Positions 1 through 10,480 of a DNA stretch of 64,000 nt are shown here, piece by piece. Source of the DNA: Sipunculus nudus (taxonomy: Eukaryota; Annelida; Sipuncula; Golfingiida; Sipunculidae); the NCBI GenBank assembly GCA_026874595.1, contig CM049319.1:55870917-55934916 (forward strand), read 5' to 3'. A program made the position numbers and the translations under genes. Numbering within the stretch: position 1 is the stretch's first letter; every line of letters starts with the position of its first letter. The notes beneath the pieces were generated by a model, which had not been told where the DNA came from, ran no database searches, and saw only the letters and a program-made list of their open reading frames with translations.

Positions 1-771
1 AAGAGTGGCAGTAGTAGTAGAAGTAGTAGCAGTAGAAGGAGCAGTAGTGGTCAAAGTAGAGGTAGTTGCAGTAGAAAAAGTAGTGGCCCTGGTACTAGTA
101 GTAGCAGTAGTAGTAGTAGCAGTAGTAGTAGTAGCAGTAGTAGAAGTAATAGTGGCAGTAGTAGTAGAAGTAGTAGCAGTACAAGTAGCAGTAGTGGTCA
201 AAGTAGAGGTAGTTGCAGTAGAAAAAGTAGTGGCCCTGGTAGTAGTAGTAGTAGTAGTAGAAGTAGTAGCAGTAGTAGTAGTAGCAGTAGTAGAAGTAGT
301 AGCAGTAGAAGAAGCAGTAGTGGTCAAAGTAGAGGTAGTTGCAGTAGTAGTAGTAGTAGAAGTAGCAGTAGCAGTAGTAGTAGTAATGGTGGTAGTAGTA
401 GTAGAAGTAGTAGCAGTAGAAGGAGCAGTAGTGGTCAAAGTAGAGGTAGTTGCAGTAGAAAAAGTAGTGGCCCTGGTAGTAGCAGTAGTAGTAGTAGCAG
501 TAGTAGTAGTAGCAGTAGTAGAAGTAAGAGTGGCAGTAGTAGTAGAAGTAGTAGCAGTAGAAGGAGCAGTAGTGGTCACAGTAGAGGTAGTTGCAGTAGA
601 AAAAGTAGTGGCCCTGGTAGTAGTAGTAGTAGTAGTAGCAGTAGTAGTAGTAGCAGTAGTAGAAGTAGAAGTAATAGAAGTAGTAGTGGAAGTAGTAGTA
701 GAAAAAGTTGCAGTAGAAGTAGCAGCAGCAGTAAAAGTAGTAGTCACATTAGTAGTAGTAGAAGTATTTGA
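1..771 (+). CDS. Serine-rich repetitive open frame, 5' end outside window
   Basis: Frame 1 is open from the first base to TGA at 769-771 (256 codons) with no internal ATG, so if real this is the C-terminal part of a protein that starts upstream. It is mostly Ser with scattered Arg, Gly and Lys. The block SGQSRGSCSRKSSGPG recurs with small changes; its Gln/His codon lies at 52, 199, 325, 436 and 577, giving spacings of 49, 42, 37 and 47 codons. Between blocks are poly-Ser runs with Arg, resembling RS-rich or secreted silk/shell-matrix low-complexity proteins. That comparison is by composition only. A (AGT)n array stays in frame by itself, so openness is weak evidence. The Val/Ala/Glu frame (5-844) and the reverse frames are equally repetitive. 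I do not recognise a family. It could simply be a non-coding triplet array. Confidence 0.3.
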   Translation, partial: KSGSSSRSSSSRRSSSGQSRGSCSRKSSGPGTSSSSSSSSSSSSSSSRSNSGSSSRSSSSTSSSSGQSRGSCSRKSSGPGSSSSSSRSSSSSSSSSSRSSSSRRSSSGQSRGSCSSSSSRSSSSSSSSNGGSSSRSSSSRRSSSGQSRGSCSRKSSGPGSSSSSSSSSSSSSSRSKSGSSSRSSSSRRSSSGHSRGSCSRKSSGPGSSSSSSSSSSSSSSRSRSNRSSSGSSSRKSCSRSSSSSKSSSHISSSRSI

Positions 772-826
772 AGTAGTAGTAGTAATAGTAGTAGTTGTAG
801 CAGTAGTAGTAATAGTAGTATATATT
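1..826. repeat. (AGT)n array with higher-order units
   Basis: An imperfect AGT/AGC/AGA triplet array. Five copies of a ~55-bp non-triplet-pure block (containing ggtcaaagtagaggtagttg) are spaced 147, 126, 111 and 141 bp apart. The array decays into AGT/AAT triplets after 771. Confidence 0.9.
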
Positions 827-1040
827 GTAGCATTAGTTCTCTGACTGAAACTGATTGCAGTGTACATTAATCTTTACTTATTCACATATTCTCATATTCA
901 CTTTTCGTGCACGCGTTCCTTAAACAAGCGTGTCATGTAAACCCCAAACTCTGTGCAACTCAAACTGCTAAGTTAATACAGTGAAGCCTGTGATAAAGAC
1001 CCAAAGGGGTTCTTAATTCACAGGTTGGCTTATTTGTATT
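827..1040. other. No feature recognised
   Basis: AT-rich sequence after the triplet array. I see no reading frame, no polyadenylation hexamer at a telling place and no repeat. Confidence 0.5.
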
Positions 1041-2735
1041 ATACAGGGTATTTTTTATGCCCCCGCCACAAAGTGGCGTTTAGTGGCATATAGTTTTACC
1101 CATGTCCGTCCTTCCGTCCTTCCGTCATTTCGAAATCAAACAGTTGTACGGACTTTTTTTTCGCAGTGTCTGCAGATATTGGCCTGAGGTTTGGTGTCTG
1201 GGCAGATAATGACCAGTTACAGCGAGCTCGCGTTTCGTCTCGGTTGACCTACTTTTGACCGTTTTACGGCTCCTAAACTTAGAAAATTTCATGAAAAATA
1301 GAAATTTTCATGACAAATACTCATGTACGGACTTTTTTTCGCAATGCTTGCAGATATTGGCCTGACTTTTGGTGTGTTGGCAGATAATGACCAGTTACAA
1401 ATCGAGTTCGCGTTTCGTCCCATTTGACCTATTTTGACCGTTTTACGGCTCCTGATCATAGAAAATTTCATGAAAAAAAATAAAAAATTTTCATGACAAA
1501 TACTCATGTACGGTTTTTTTTCGCAATGCCTGCAGATATTGGCCTGATTTTAGGTGTGTGGGCAGATAATGACCAGTTACAGATCGGGTTTGCGTTTCGT
1601 CCCAGTTGACTTACTTTTGACCGTTTAACGGCTCCTGAACATAGACAATTTTATGTAAAATAGAAATTTTCATGACAAATACTCATGTACGGACTTTTTT
1701 TCGCTATGCCTGCAGATAATGGCCTGATTTTTGGTGTGTGGGCAGATAATGACCAGTTACAGATCACGTTCGTGTTTTGTTCCAGTTGACCCTCTTTTGA
1801 CCGTTTGACTGCTATTGAACGTTGAAAGTTTCATGAAAAATAGAAATTTTCATGACAAAAGTACATGTACAGCTCATAGGCTGAATTTTATTTCATCAGT
1901 GAAGATGAAATCTTGGTCAAGTGCGAAGATGGGTGACCTTGACCTATTTTTCATTGTTTTAGAGGTGATTATACAAAAACACTCAGAAGCTTAAATCTCA
2001 AGAACTATTGTGTGGATTTTCACAAAACTTACCATGATCATTTGAAATGATTGTCTATACGTGCTGCACAATTTTGGTTGCACCACCGACAATTTCTGAT
2101 TTTTAATGAATTTTTATCGGATTTTTCAATTTTGGCCTTTTGTGCAGGATATCTCCAAAGGTATTCAACATAAGAACTTCATTTCTTCAGTGCTATTGCA
2201 TGATATGTACAGAATCTTGGTCAAGTTCAAAGATGGGTGATGTTGACCTACTTTTCAAGGTCACAGAGCTTAGTATAGAAAAAAAGTTAGGAGCTTATTT
2301 CTCAGGAAGCATTTGGTGGATTGTAATGAAACATGGTACATACCTCTCCGATTTAAATTTATAACGGATCATCAGCTTTTGCTAATATTCTAGTTTCGCA
2401 ATGCAATGCTTACAGATACTGGCCTAATATTTGGTCTGTGGGCGCATAATAACCAATTACAGATTGAGTTCGCGTTTCGTTTTTCAGTTGACCTATTTTT
2501 GACCATATGACAGATCCTGAACATAGAAAATTTCATGAAAGACAGAAATTTTTATGAAAAATGCACATGTATGGACTTTTTTCACAATGCCTGCGGATAC
2601 TGGCCTGATTTTTGGTGTGTTGCTTGATAATAACCCGTTACGATCAAGTTTGCATTTTGCCCTTGTTAACCTACTTTTGACCATACGACACCACCTGAAC
2701 TTTAAAAAAATTACATAATTTAACAAATATTTCTA
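1041..2735. repeat. Tandem ~180-bp dispersed-repeat field
   Basis: Unit starts marked by 'tgtacgg' lie at 1145, 1324, 1507 and 1686, with a related start at 1866, so four head-to-tail units of 179-183 bp. Each carries cagataatgaccagttac, 'cgcgtttcgt', 'ttgaccgttt' and a short inverted repeat (gaaaatttcatg...aaattttcatg). A diverged spacer (1873-2394) holds two 'cttggtcaag...gatgggtga...ttgacct' segments. Two more diverged units follow at about 2395-2570 and 2570-2735. The head (1060-1130: 'gccacaaagtggc', tccgtccttccgtccttccg) resembles abundant bivalve dispersed repeats. Short reverse-strand frames inside (1289-1507, 2493-2726) are shadows. Confidence 0.85.
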
Positions 2736-3185
2736 ATTTGCTCCAGGAGGGGGCATTCGTTCCGATACATCTAGTTGAACAAATGTGAATGCCTTCGGTT
2801 CACTCATGGGTGGTCTTATGAAAACAGGCTCTACGGTATTTGTTTTAGGGAGAATAACAGTGAAAATACCTAAAATGTTACAAAATAGCTGCGATTTAGG
2901 AAGTTCAAGCTGATTGTCTTAAAATTCAGATTGTTCAAACCGAAATTGGTTGTTATTTAGTTTAGATATCACCGGGTGTTAGATATTTAGCAGCAAATTT
3001 TATGATGAAAAATGTCAAGGGTTTGACATTCGGAGTTGGCTGGGCCACTTTACAAGAAACATTATATTCGCGGATTGCCATTTACTTAGTATATCCTAGA
3101 CTGGCCCAGTCCATGAAATAGTTCTGACTTAATTGCTGCTTCTGACAGAGAAATCAAACGTTCATGCGTTGTGTCGCATTTAATA
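2736..3185. other. No feature recognised
   Basis: AT-rich sequence with no reading frame or repeat I could support. Confidence 0.5.
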
Positions 3186-3191
3186 TCGGCA

Positions 3192-3206
3192 CCGCCATCT
3201 TGCGGC
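3192..3206 (-). promoter_or_regulatory. YY1-like AAGATGGCGG motif
   Basis: On the minus strand the sequence reads gccgcaagatggcggtgccg, a good match to the YY1 core that often overlaps transcription starts in animals. The ATG opens only a 13-codon frame. Function is inferred from the motif alone. Confidence 0.2.
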
Positions 3207-3319
3207 AACTCATATAACTAATTTGCCACTATCTGACCCTCTTATTTCTTGGACTGGTAATCTTGCCGGTTCCCGGACAGTCAGCGCCACAAATCACCGC
3301 CTCGCTGAACTTAGGTCTT

Positions 3320-3605
3320 TTCCAGTGACGTCAGCAGTGGTCTTTCCGAGAATCTTTTTTCAAAACCAACATGGTTCATTCAGTAATCGCCTATTCCGGG
3401 CTTCCAATTGGTTACAAATATTCCCACTTATTTTGTCTTAATAATTTAAGGCCGTCGCTTAAATTGAGTTCGGCGAGACTATATAAAACACTATAAACCT
3501 CAGCCTTAGTGTTAACGTTTATCGGACCAGCACTCTTGAAAGTTGGCCTGTTTAAACATAATGTAGGCCAAACTCTGGCTCAGCCAATCAGCGCGAGATA
3601 TTCAG
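3320..3605 (+). promoter_or_regulatory. Candidate TATA promoter with CRE and CCAAT boxes
   Basis: A CRE-like TGACGTCA (3326-3333), a CCAAT box (3404-3408), TATATAAAA (3480-3488) and a further CCAAT (3594-3598) sit in a stretch less AT-rich than its surroundings. If used, transcription would start near 3510. The order CRE, CCAAT, TATA is what a polymerase II core promoter would show, but each motif is short. No firmly supported gene follows; the nearest candidate is the small frame at 3704. Confidence 0.25.
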
Positions 3606-3703
3606 GTGCACCACCCGACGAGCGCAGACAAAATGTACCGGCTGACTGAAACGATCACGATTCGCGAGTCGCAATTTGACAGTTAATACACGAGTTCAGA
3701 CAA

Positions 3704-3817
3704 ATGCTGCCAGCTGCTCTTGTCATCTCAGCAGAAGGAATTTTACTGGACCTGTCGGAACAAAATTGTTGCCATAGTGTCTACAATATGCACTTACATT
3801 TGGCCCATGGCCCGTAA
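3704..3817 (+). CDS. Small open frame, 37 residues, candidate only
   Basis: An ATG frame of 37 codons ends in TAA at 3815-3817. The protein begins MLPAALVISAEGILLDL and has a moderately hydrophobic N-terminal third but no recognisable domain. It is about 215 bp downstream of the candidate TATA box. Codon use is not obviously biased, and an overlapping frame (3720-3962) is open as well, so chance is a serious alternative. I do not recognise it. Confidence 0.12.
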   Translation: MLPAALVISAEGILLDLSEQNCCHSVYNMHLHLAHGP

Positions 3818-3965
3818 TATTCGTTCAGCAGAGATATATCATAGAACACGAAGATTCATGTGTGAACTTCCTGAACACATGATTTCAGTGAGAATGTTAC
3901 CAAACGGGTCGAGCTGTGGGACCGCTGTTGGCGTTCTCATAGCAAGGATGCCACTCACATGAGGC

Positions 3966-4039
3966 GTGACAGCCTGATATGCAAATACGGGGGAATCTTC
4001 AGGTCCTCAAAGAGCCTTGTGACGCCTTGATATGCAAAT
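3966..4039 (+). promoter_or_regulatory. Two octamer motifs in a 53-bp direct repeat
   Basis: ATGCAAAT, the POU/Oct octamer, occurs at 3979-3986 and 4032-4039. Both copies sit in a longer matching context, 'gtgacagcctgatatgcaaat' and 'gtgacgccttgatatgcaaat'. Duplicated octamers are known regulatory modules in animal promoters; use here is inference. Confidence 0.3.
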
Positions 4040-4065
4040 ATCAGGGACTCACTATACGGACTTTA

Positions 4066-4166
4066 CAGGGCTTTAGTGATAAAAGCTGGCACTGGAATGA
4101 AACACGCACATGGAATCACGTTTTATTGTAAGCATTTTATTAGTAAACGCGAACACTAAAGCCCTG
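4066..4166. repeat. 13-bp perfect inverted repeat
   Basis: cagggctttagtg (4066-4078) is matched exactly by its reverse complement at 4154-4166, with 75 bp between. It could be the end of a small foldback element. No target duplication was seen. Confidence 0.4.
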
Positions 4167-4417
4167 GCAGGGCTAAGTATATCCTTCAATACCCGGTCAT
4201 GAACTTTTTTCCCTTGGATTAATCCCTTCAGATTTTATCCACTGTCGTTAATATTGTCTGATAAATAAAGTTCATTGCGGTAAAGTTTTAATTTCATTGC
4301 GGTAAACACTTTCGTTATTTCCCGGGATAGCCCAGAAACTGTTATGTCATTTGAAAATTTTACAATGAGGCAATCATTAGAAGTAAACATACAGTCTTAA
4401 GTGAATAAAGAGATTTC

Positions 4418-4419
4418 AA

Positions 4420-4451
<32 letters not shown>

Positions 4452-4526
4452 ATAATAATAATAATAATAATCATAATCATAATAATAATATTTATAATAA
4501 TATGAGAATGATGGTGGTGATGGTGG

Positions 4527-4560
<34 letters not shown>

Positions 4561-4565
4561 AATCA
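4418..4565. repeat. Compound triplet microsatellite (ACT)n-(AAT)n-(GAT)n
   Basis: (ACT/CTA)n passes into (AAT)n and, after a short gap, into (GAT)n. Confidence 0.95.
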
Positions 4566-4768
4566 ATCAGTTAATCATGGCCAATCACTTGATTTCATTA
4601 AAAATAACTGATGCAATCTGTAGGTATTTACAAAAATTTAATTTGCGCTAGAGTGAATAAATCACGGGCTAAAAGCCGCTTGCTTGTAATATATCCGGTA
4701 TTTTTTCCCCTCACTCCTAGTTTTAATTTTAAATAAAACCCCTGCGTTAAAATTAATTATACATGTAT

Positions 4769-4797
4769 TATATATATATATATACATATATATATAC

Positions 4798-4828
<31 letters not shown>
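4769..4828. repeat. (TA)n microsatellite
   Basis: TA dinucleotides with a few interruptions. Confidence 0.95.
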
Positions 4829-4935
4829 ACATCCATTAATGTGACATAGGTGTGACGTAATTGCAGCATTTGATATATACATGTGTGTGTAATGGTGTGT
4901 GTATGTCCATGCAGGCGACGTCATTATTACACTCT

Positions 4936-5287
4936 GCTTGTTTTGTTTATATCAACGTGTTTATGATATGTGGGGGCCCACAAAAATAATCAAAACAAAT
5001 TCAACAAGGACATCTTACAGCAAGTCAGATAAGCCAGAGCTTTTACAAATGGCGTTTTGCAACAAGTGACCTTTCTACCTCCACATATATGCAACCTACC
5101 ACCTTAGCGTACTTGTTTTTCCCATTTGTCAACATTTCTGTGTTTACAAACATGTTGTTGATAAACAAATTCATACATCCTTCACAAAGGCAATATATAA
5201 GAACTTTTCACAATCAAAATAACCCTTAGATCATTAATATATTCACATAACTTGAGAAATCGAATAGGCCTTTGCCAATTTTAAATG
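4936..5287 (+). repeat. Dispersed repeat, copy A (copy B at 63383)
   Basis: It shares order and wording with 63383-63703 on the same strand: 'ttgtttatatcaacgtgttta', 'gtgggggcccacaaaa', 'ggcgttttg', 'cat(a)tatgcaa', 'acatccttcaca', 'tagaac/aagaacttttc', 'aataaccc' and 'tcattaatata'. Many small indels show old divergence. No terminal repeats and no reading frame were seen. The LTR-like block starts just after it. Confidence 0.7.
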
Positions 5288-5293
5288 GAATTT

Positions 5294-5975
5294 TGTGTCA
5301 GTGTCAGAGTAGGCCATAGGTACTGGTTGAACTCTCCCGGAGTGTAACAGCTCGCTTCCGTGCCTGTCTCGAATGTTCGCTTCTGTGCACGTGTTAGGTT
5401 CTTTAGGTTGTTCGAGAAATGGAAAGTTCTCGGCTTGAGGTGAAATAATATTTAAAGAGGCTGTGTTTTAATGCCGGGAGAGAGAGGTGAGAGAATATTC
5501 CAGCGGACACAAAAGCGTGTATGTCAGTTGATGGGACCTATTCCGATAAGTGCGGCAGTTATAGATTTTCTTCTGGATTTGTGTTGAATCTTATTTGGTC
5601 TTCAGTTTACTTCCGGGATTTCGAGCTTTACTTGGACTGTTATTCTCCGAGAGAATTTTTGTGAACTGTTCGACCGGCTTGACAATGTTGGTACCCAGGT
5701 ACTGTGCACTCTGTCTATTAAGTTGTGTGATTATATCGATTTGCTGTTATACTGTTGTTGTACTGTGTAATTGTATTGATTTAGTGTATTGTAATGTTAG
5801 GGTTGTTTTAAGAATAAATTATAGTTATTTGTTAACAAAAAATCACTGATTTCTTTATTCATTCCCCTAGACATTTTACACTGCCTAGTGTTACAGAATC
5901 TGATTTTTTTAATCTCCATTACAAAATTTATGTTCATCCCGCATACGTGATCTGTTGATATTAGGTTCCGTAACA
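5294..5975 (+). mobile_element. LTR-like block, plus orientation
   Basis: It begins TGTGTCAG and ends GGTTCCGTAACA, giving TG...CA termini. It is homologous to the reverse complement of 17317-18053; the last ~250 bp match best, and the 5' half matches in blocks ('gtactggttgaactctc', ttctcggcttg, ccagcggac, 'attatagattttcttc'). AATAAA lies at 5813-5818. No 5-bp target duplication is evident. Downstream there is no gag or pol, so it reads as a solo LTR or the edge of a decayed element. A possible primer-site-like string (TGGCGACACCGG) lies ~40 bp past the end, which is farther than usual. The frames at 5595-5849 and 5797-6009 are shadows. Confidence 0.65.
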
Positions 5976-7955
5976 GGCTTGATCTTGAAAAAAAAAACAC
6001 GAGGGACACATTATTTATGGCGACACCGGATCATACTACCTGTAAACCTGTATACCCATAACACAGTTATATAAAGTATATCAGGCTTCTAACGAGCGAT
6101 TAACTGTAGTTGACTTTATTGTAAAGATATTGCGAAAATAAAACCTTCACAAGTTCATATCCACACTGTCCCATACTACTCATCACCGGACATCTCATGC
6201 ACGTTATTAACGCCTGTAGTGTTGGAAGTCGCAAAGCTAAATATTGGTACAATGAATGATTGTAGTATATTAGATGTAACCAGTAAATCAACACTATTAT
6301 GATTACAGAATGTCAGACCCAAAATTTTGATAATGAAAAGGAACCAGTACTCTTTTCATGCTTCCTTAGTTACTTTTTCGAGTATTCGCAAAAATTAAAC
6401 CCTCATAAAACACTGGAAAAGTTGAAACCTCGCGAATATGAAACCAACTACAGTATACAATATTGTAATATTAAAAGACAGTGGATTTTAGCAGAGTACA
6501 ATCGTATCGGTGTAAAGAGATTGTGTTAAAGAAGATAAATCTAGTTGGATAAGGAATAATAACATACGAAGCAGGCACGAAACCCTTGAGATCTAAGAAA
6601 TAAGACCTTCGTCCAACCTCTTTGAGTCCCAGATGCTCAACTGGCAAAAAAAAATGCACGAGTGTAGCTTGTCTTTTCGTCGGACGCAAGTAATATGTTG
6701 TTTACACACCCACCAGCACCTCGGGATCAGCTACGTCATGGCTCATACAGACGGACTTGAAAACGACGAAATAGCCGTTGAAAATGACGAAGTATTATAC
6801 CTAAGCCACTTATCCTGCTGCCTCGCCAGGTTATGAAAATTGCGTTCAGTGTGAACTTTCATGAAAAATATTTCAGATACAAGGTTTACTTGAGGATATG
6901 ATCTAAGTAAGATGAAAAACACGCACGTGAGAGGAACAGATGATTTTTATGCAACTAGAAAATACTTCTTAAAACATAAAAGCATATCCTTGCCTATATC
7001 AGTCGCTAATAAATCTCGGAATTGTGGTCAATAGGTATGGATAAAGGATTTTAGGATGGCCTTTGAATCTATACAATGATTGCACCAATACCCCGGGTAA
7101 GTCACTACACTTTATTCATTACAAGTGCAAAATTAGGAAGAAAAGATATAATACGAAAATCGGATACTGTATGTTATCGTATTAACCGTGTATTGTTCTA
7201 TTTCCAGATATTTATACTTAAGTCGCCCCTGTTCTAGATTCTAGCTACTGGTACCAAGACCTAGACTGATAGAGCAGAGACAGTGAATTACACAGAAGCT
7301 CATGAAAGGTCACGTCTGAATAACACTAAGTATCAAGACATTTCATGAAATATCGGCCTCGGCTATGTTGGAATTAAAGGGTACAGAGAATAGTGAGAAC
7401 ATTTACTGGGTCGTTTAACCTGAAAAGCTATGGATATCACCCAACCCCAATTTCTCCTAAATCAGAGTCAACCATTTTCCAAATGGCAGATATGTCCCTT
7501 TAACTTTCTTTGACAATATAGAAATAGGGATCCCAGTTAGGTGTTGTCAGAGGGGCTTCATTGAGTATCAATACACTGCTGATTTAAAGCATGTCGGACC
7601 CCATCTGGTGGGAGATAAATTTTAACCCTGTCCCACTCAGGCCAGCTTAAAGGTATATAATCATTTGAAATAAAATGTGCATTTATCCCACATGGTTGGC
7701 TCATTTTGGCTTAATACATGTTTCCCTGCAAATCCTTCCCGGCACATCGGCTTTCTTTCTCTAATATCAAATATTTTATATATTTAATTGGTTTTGTATG
7801 TGAGTAAACACAGTTCATTTTTCTACAAGAGTAAACATACAATTTCAATACTTATATTTGCGTAAACTGTAATATATTTTTGTAGGAAACAATATACTTC
7901 ACCTACATTTAACATACTTGATATGTGAGCAGGCCCCTTTAACAGCAGATCTGTA
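5976..7955. other. No gene recognised
   Basis: AT-rich sequence with short unbiased frames (for example 6299-6529 and 6633-6836) lacking any family resemblance. No clear repeat. Confidence 0.45.
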
Positions 7956-7959
7956 GCTA

Positions 7960-8165
7960 TATAAATAATTACCTCGCCAAGGGGCTGTGGTTATGTTTTT
8001 GCCGGCGTCTGTTTGTCTGTTAGCAATATTACTCGGAAAGTTCTCAACGAATGTAGAATAAATGTTCATGATCGCTTTGCAATGATAATAGGAACAATTA
8101 ATTAAGCTTTTGGGGTAATAAGAATCACCATCCGGATCCAGGAAATGTTTAAAGGAAAGTTGTTG
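7960..8165 (+). repeat. Dispersed repeat family D, copy 1
   Basis: It begins 'cctcgccaaggggctgtggt', continues with a 'gtctgtttgtctgttagca' segment and ends near 'ccatccggatccagga'. Family hallmarks are a 'CCTCCGCCnnGAGG'-like start, a Gt-rich 'gtttgtntgtt' stretch, 'ttttcag' and 'ggatccgg'. Other copies lie near 23675, 27832(-), 49955(-), 54738, 55195, 59767 and 62295(-). Confidence 0.6.
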
Positions 8166-8986
8166 CAATACCATTGTCACATTTCTAAAATATATTAAAA
8201 GTTACAGAGCTTTAGCTAAAATGGATGTAGGCTTTGGTGAAGCATGAATGGCAGAATTTGTGTTTCCACATAATGGATGGCACTGCAAGTGATACGCCTG
8301 ATAAATGGCGGTATTTAATTTACGTTTGAAGAATGGTACAACATGACCACATATAATGAATTACATAATCAGCAAAACCTTTCTGATTATATTTATACGC
8401 TTCAGTTGTCGGGAAACCTAACGGATTTTTCCCCATGTAATGATGTATTGTTACGGTAGGATTACCCAGCACGCCTTGCGTCGTTATTGGGACAATATTG
8501 CCTCTAACACAATTAATAATTTGCATTAATTGGCGAAATCTAAATCAGTCCGGCCCCAATCAGTCGGCGACGGATTTGGAAAAGTGAAGATTTAAATTTT
8601 ATTTCCTGATTAAACAAACAACACGGATAGCAAAGCGTGGTTAATTAGTACTCAAGGTTGCTTCATCTGGAAGATATATGACCCCAGAATATAACCAAAC
8701 TGACGATTCCTTTGTTTAAATCGGCAGTTATCATCTGATGAAATAAAACTGCCGAAGTCTTCCAGTGCCATTTAGGACACTTCATGAATACAAAACCTTA
8801 AAACCGAAAAGCTTGGAGGAAAATTTGGATCGGCGAAACGATGATTAAAAAAATAGAAAATTAATAGACATAACACTAGCTGGCTTACAAAGCTTGGTAG
8901 ACAAATTGCATGAGGGCTTCTAAGCGACAAAGTTATCAATATGCCATTTTGTTTTATGGGTCTCATGTTATATGGATCTTTAGCAT

Positions 8987-8988
<2 letters not shown>
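8166..8988. other. No gene recognised
   Basis: AT-rich sequence with only short, unbiased frames. Confidence 0.45.

Positions 8989-8989
<1 letters not shown>

Positions 8990-9032
<43 letters not shown>
8990..9032. repeat. (TA)n microsatellite
   Basis: Uninterrupted TA dinucleotides. Confidence 0.95.
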
Positions 9033-9034
<2 letters not shown>

Positions 9035-9166
9035 TTAAAGTTCATTGGTAAGTGGTGTTGTACCACAAATGTCCTGTTATGAGTTCACTACACAGAGATA
9101 TGTGATTCGTATGTGGCAGGTTCATATTCAGGCCAAACTAGTGGAATATATATATATATGAATTTA

Positions 9167-9170
<4 letters not shown>

Positions 9171-9219
<49 letters not shown>
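9171..9219. repeat. (TA)n left of hairpin element
   Basis: Pure TA run that stops exactly at the hairpin element's left terminus. Confidence 0.95.
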
Positions 9220-9222
<3 letters not shown>

Positions 9223-9331
9223 CCTCTCCTTACGGGCACCTCTGCTCTGAGGCTACCTCCTACATACTTCTACTTACTCTTCATTACGGGCAAATTGTGC
9301 GGACCCGTCAGTGTCCGTAATACGGAGGTTC
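9220..9331. mobile_element. 112-bp terminal-inverted-repeat element inside (TA)n
   Basis: The left end GAACCTC-TCC-TTACGGGCAC pairs with the right end, which read on the minus strand is GAACCTCCGTATTACGGACAC, so about 20 bp of imperfect terminal inverted repeat. Both sides are pure (TA)n, as expected for a TA-targeting miniature element inserted into a TA microsatellite. It has no coding capacity. The TA target duplication cannot be distinguished from the microsatellite. Confidence 0.6.

Positions 9332-9333
<2 letters not shown>

Positions 9334-9394
<61 letters not shown>
9334..9394. repeat. (TA)n right of hairpin element
   Basis: Pure TA run directly after the hairpin element. Confidence 0.95.
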
Positions 9395-9397
<3 letters not shown>

Positions 9398-10127
9398 TGA
9401 GCTTAGGGGGAGTGTGGTAGCCTCCACTAAAAAAAAATTGCTGATTTTTAAAGAGACAGACACTCCCGGTTTGTCAGCATCAATATAAAGAGTTTTAATT
9501 GGACAATCTTTTTAGGTCAAGGACTCCTTTTTCACAGGTATATTTGAGACTATTTTTAGAGCTTGTGGGCGATAAAAGAAGGCTTTTCTCTTACGTACTT
9601 AAAGCAAAGGTTTCCCTAATCAAATTCCTGCCAAGTCTTTCAGGGAACATCCATCTTAATTATGCTGTAATCTGATATAAATATTCCGATCGTTATTTCT
9701 CGGTTACCTTCCTATTTAAAGTGCCAATTCTACCATTCAGACCTCATTTCTAACGTTAAAAAGCACTGAAAATCTTGAAATGAGAGACCAATGCGAAATT
9801 CTGCAAGAATATGGATTGACATTGAAAACCAACAAGAGGTTGGTTTGGGCAACAACAGAAGCACAGAGATATATGAAAACCTTTTTTTTTCAATTTTTAT
9901 TAGGCCTATAATAAATGTTCAAGGTTATGAGAGGATGCATGGTTCAGTGGCTGTGTTTCATTATTTCGATAGTAGGCTGTGGTTGGCATCATATTCGGGG
10001 AGTTAAATGTTCGCGATTACCTCTTCTTCGTTGTTTCTTCTTCAACTTTGGCAGGTATAACAAAAATGATATTATTCATCAGATCAGTCTTTGATGAAAG
10101 GGTAACAAAAAAATTGTGTCGATGACT
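9395..10127. other. No gene recognised
   Basis: AT-rich. The frame at 9791-10006 has no recognisable features. Confidence 0.45.
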
Positions 10128-10480
10128 CGTCTTATTCTCGAAAATTTGTATATTAATACTCTTAGACATAGGATACAAGAGATGCAAATGAGTCTATAGT
10201 ATAAATGGCTGTTAACCTTTGAAGATAAGTCGTCTTATTCTCAAAACATTATATGTTAATACTACCGGACATAGAATACACGAAATGCTAATGAGGCTAT
10301 AATATAAATGACTGTTAACCTGTGAAGATGTGTCGTCTTATTCTTGAAAATTTATATGTAAATATTACCGGACAAAGGATACACGAGGCGCCAATGAGGC
10401 TGTAGAATAAATGGCTGTTCACTTGTGTAGATGAGTCGTCTTATTCTCGAAATTTATATGTGTAAATACTATTGTGAAAT
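10128..10480. repeat. 103-bp tandem repeat, 3 units plus partial
   Basis: 'cgtcttattct' recurs at 10128, 10231, 10334 and 10437, exactly 103 bp apart each time. Each unit continues with an AATAC/ATTACCGGACA segment, 'ggatacacgag', 'aatgaggct' and 'ataaatggctgtt'. The constant length despite many substitutions suggests an old satellite-like array without indels. Confidence 0.9.

Noticed and set aside
5-844. 279-residue Val/Ala/Glu frame
   Set aside because: It is the second-frame translation of the (AGT)n array and starts at GTG. The Ser frame is equally open and more protein-like.
5976-6100. Internal region of an LTR element with a primer-binding site
   Set aside because: TGGCGACACCGG is ~40 bp past the LTR-like end and no gag or pol follows.
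9166-9420. Ile/Tyr repeat frames here and at 21384, 35631, 35708, 48188, 48595, 48784, 52661 and 61902
   Set aside because: They are translations of (TA)n runs.
10128-10480. CRISPR array
   Set aside because: The units are continuous 103-bp repeats with no repeat/spacer alternation, in eukaryotic DNA.
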